A stretch of 64,000 bases of DNA, taken from Aristolochia californica (lineage: Eukaryota > Streptophyta > Magnoliopsida > Piperales > Aristolochiaceae). This document shows positions 63,247 to 64,000 of this stretch, piece by piece; within the stretch, counting starts at the first letter, position 1, and each line of letters opens with the position of its first letter. The notes below the pieces were generated by a model. That model made no database searches. It saw only the letters and a list, made by a program, of their open reading frames with translations, and was not told the DNA's origin. The position numbers and the translations under genes were made by a program. The stretch spans positions 19,191,981 to 19,255,980 of the forward strand of contig JARWKL010000008.1 of assembly GCA_029961685.1 (NCBI GenBank), written 5' to 3'.

Positions 63247-64000
63247 TGATAGATGCCATATTCTGACATGAGAACTAGGTTAATTATAATAGAATAACCC
63301 TTATAATTGTGTTATAGGTGGTTATTTATCAGTTTCAAATGAAACGTGCATTTATTGAATTTGGCATTAATCAATGTCTATATTGCATATTTATCTCTCC
63401 GGAATTATATTTCATTGCTTTTAGGGTTTATTTCTTCCAGAAATGCTTTTTATGGATTCAATTATGGATTTCAGGAGAATTTTGGTGTGAAGGAGATATT
63501 TACCAAAATGCCATTAGTGAAAGGGAGGTGATTTTTTAGGGCAAGTCGTATTGAAAAAGGGAGACCGTCGACCGAAACATGGGAGGCCGTCGACCAAAAG
63601 AAGGGAGATCCGAGAGGATTTCCAGCCGTCGTTCACCGTGCCACCGTCGTCCACTGCCGTTCGGCAATCGAGAACAGATCCGAGGAGAGCTCGAGAGAGT
63701 CTCCGTCGTCGCGAGTTCGACACTGCCAGTTTCTACTCGCCAGGCTGAGAGGTGACCCGAGAGGGCTCCTCTGGCGTCGATTACCCATTTTCGACCATTT
63801 CCAGAGCTATTCCGACTCTGACCAAGACAGAGCTGGTTAGAGGACTTCAGCTCCATTCCATTCTTCACTGGTCGTCACCTCTGTCCGTGGGTTTCTATCC
63901 TTCTTCGCCGGCGTCATCTCTACCTCTGGCCACTCGCTCTTGCTACCCGAAACCATCAATTTTGGGAAATTACAGCACCCGTGAGAACGAGTCTGTTGCC
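63247..64000. other. Non-satellite sequence, possibly the start of a larger LTR element
   Basis: From the junction the sequence no longer aligns with the monomer. It begins TGATAGATGCC, consistent with an LTR that starts with TG, but no second end or target duplication is in the window. Bases 63247-63540 are AT-rich; from about 63541 it is GC-rich with many CGTCG and CTC motifs and a short direct repeat. Open frames of 60-110 codons run on both strands from 63.3 to 63.87 kb, but none has a recognisable domain and they overlap each other. Alternatives are the promoter and leader of a flanking gene, or another dispersed repeat. No product can be assigned. Confidence 0.4.
63559..63599 (+). repeat. 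Short direct repeat with GTCGAC
   Basis: GGGAGACCGTCGACCGAAA (63559-63577) and GGGAGGCCGTCGACCAAAA (63581-63599) are near-identical 19-mers 22 bp apart. Looser GCCGTCG and ACCGTCG matches follow at about 63625-63650. Function unknown. Confidence 0.7.

Noticed and set aside
63536..63868. A 110-codon minus-strand frame and a 65-codon plus-strand frame in the right flank
   Set aside because: They overlap each other, have no recognisable motif, and GC-rich sequence gives long chance frames.

Overview
The window is almost entirely one plant satellite DNA array. From base 1 (already inside the array) to about 63246 it consists of head-to-tail copies of an AT-rich monomer of about 675 bp, all in the same orientation. 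Using the GGATCC site (or its decayed form) as an anchor I placed 93 monomers by eye, plus one that has lost the anchor. Typical anchor spacing is 660-680 bp, with a minority of shortened copies and one lengthened copy. I support no protein-coding gene, rRNA or tRNA gene. The short open frames scattered through the array are the same satellite stretches read repeatedly, and their translations resemble each other only because the DNA repeats.

The organism is most likely a flowering plant. Four monomers carry Arabidopsis-type telomere repeats (TTTAGGG and variants), and two very small LTR elements carry a primer-binding site matching initiator Met-tRNA, as in plant TRIM/SMART and Ty1-copia elements. 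I cannot name the species.

Layout: 1-17.74 kb, A-type monomers (CTTGGGAATT, GGTTCTGCAATC), mostly without obvious higher order. 17.74-22.3 kb, a block of three or four monomers repeated about 2.6 kb apart. 22.3-37.0 kb, a higher-order repeat with units of 7, 4 and 5 monomers (4706, 2685 and 3366 bp), marked by the telomere-like insertions; crossover products between unit types can be read directly. 37.0-42.38 kb, more A-type monomers, including a two-monomer unit repeated at about 1.3 kb. At 42.38 kb, inside a monomer lacking about 200 bp, the array switches to B-type (CTTGAGAATT, GGTTTTGCAATC), which continues to the right edge.

Two copies of a 329-bp terminal-repeat element (83-bp LTRs, 163-bp interior, minus strand) lie at 58053-58381 and 62433-62761. 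They occupy the same monomer position with the same TTGAA flanks, and their monomers share private variants. One insertion was therefore copied with its satellite context, exactly six monomers apart. From about 63247 the satellite stops abruptly within a monomer and non-satellite sequence starts with TG. It is AT-rich at first and GC-rich and CGTCG-rich from about 63541. It may be the start of a larger LTR retrotransposon or other flanking DNA, but the window ends before this can be decided.

The array records unequal crossing-over, conversion-like exchange, small deletions and CpG decay. Coordinates come from reading by eye, so monomer boundaries may be off by a few bases. Arrays of this kind are also prone to assembly collapse.
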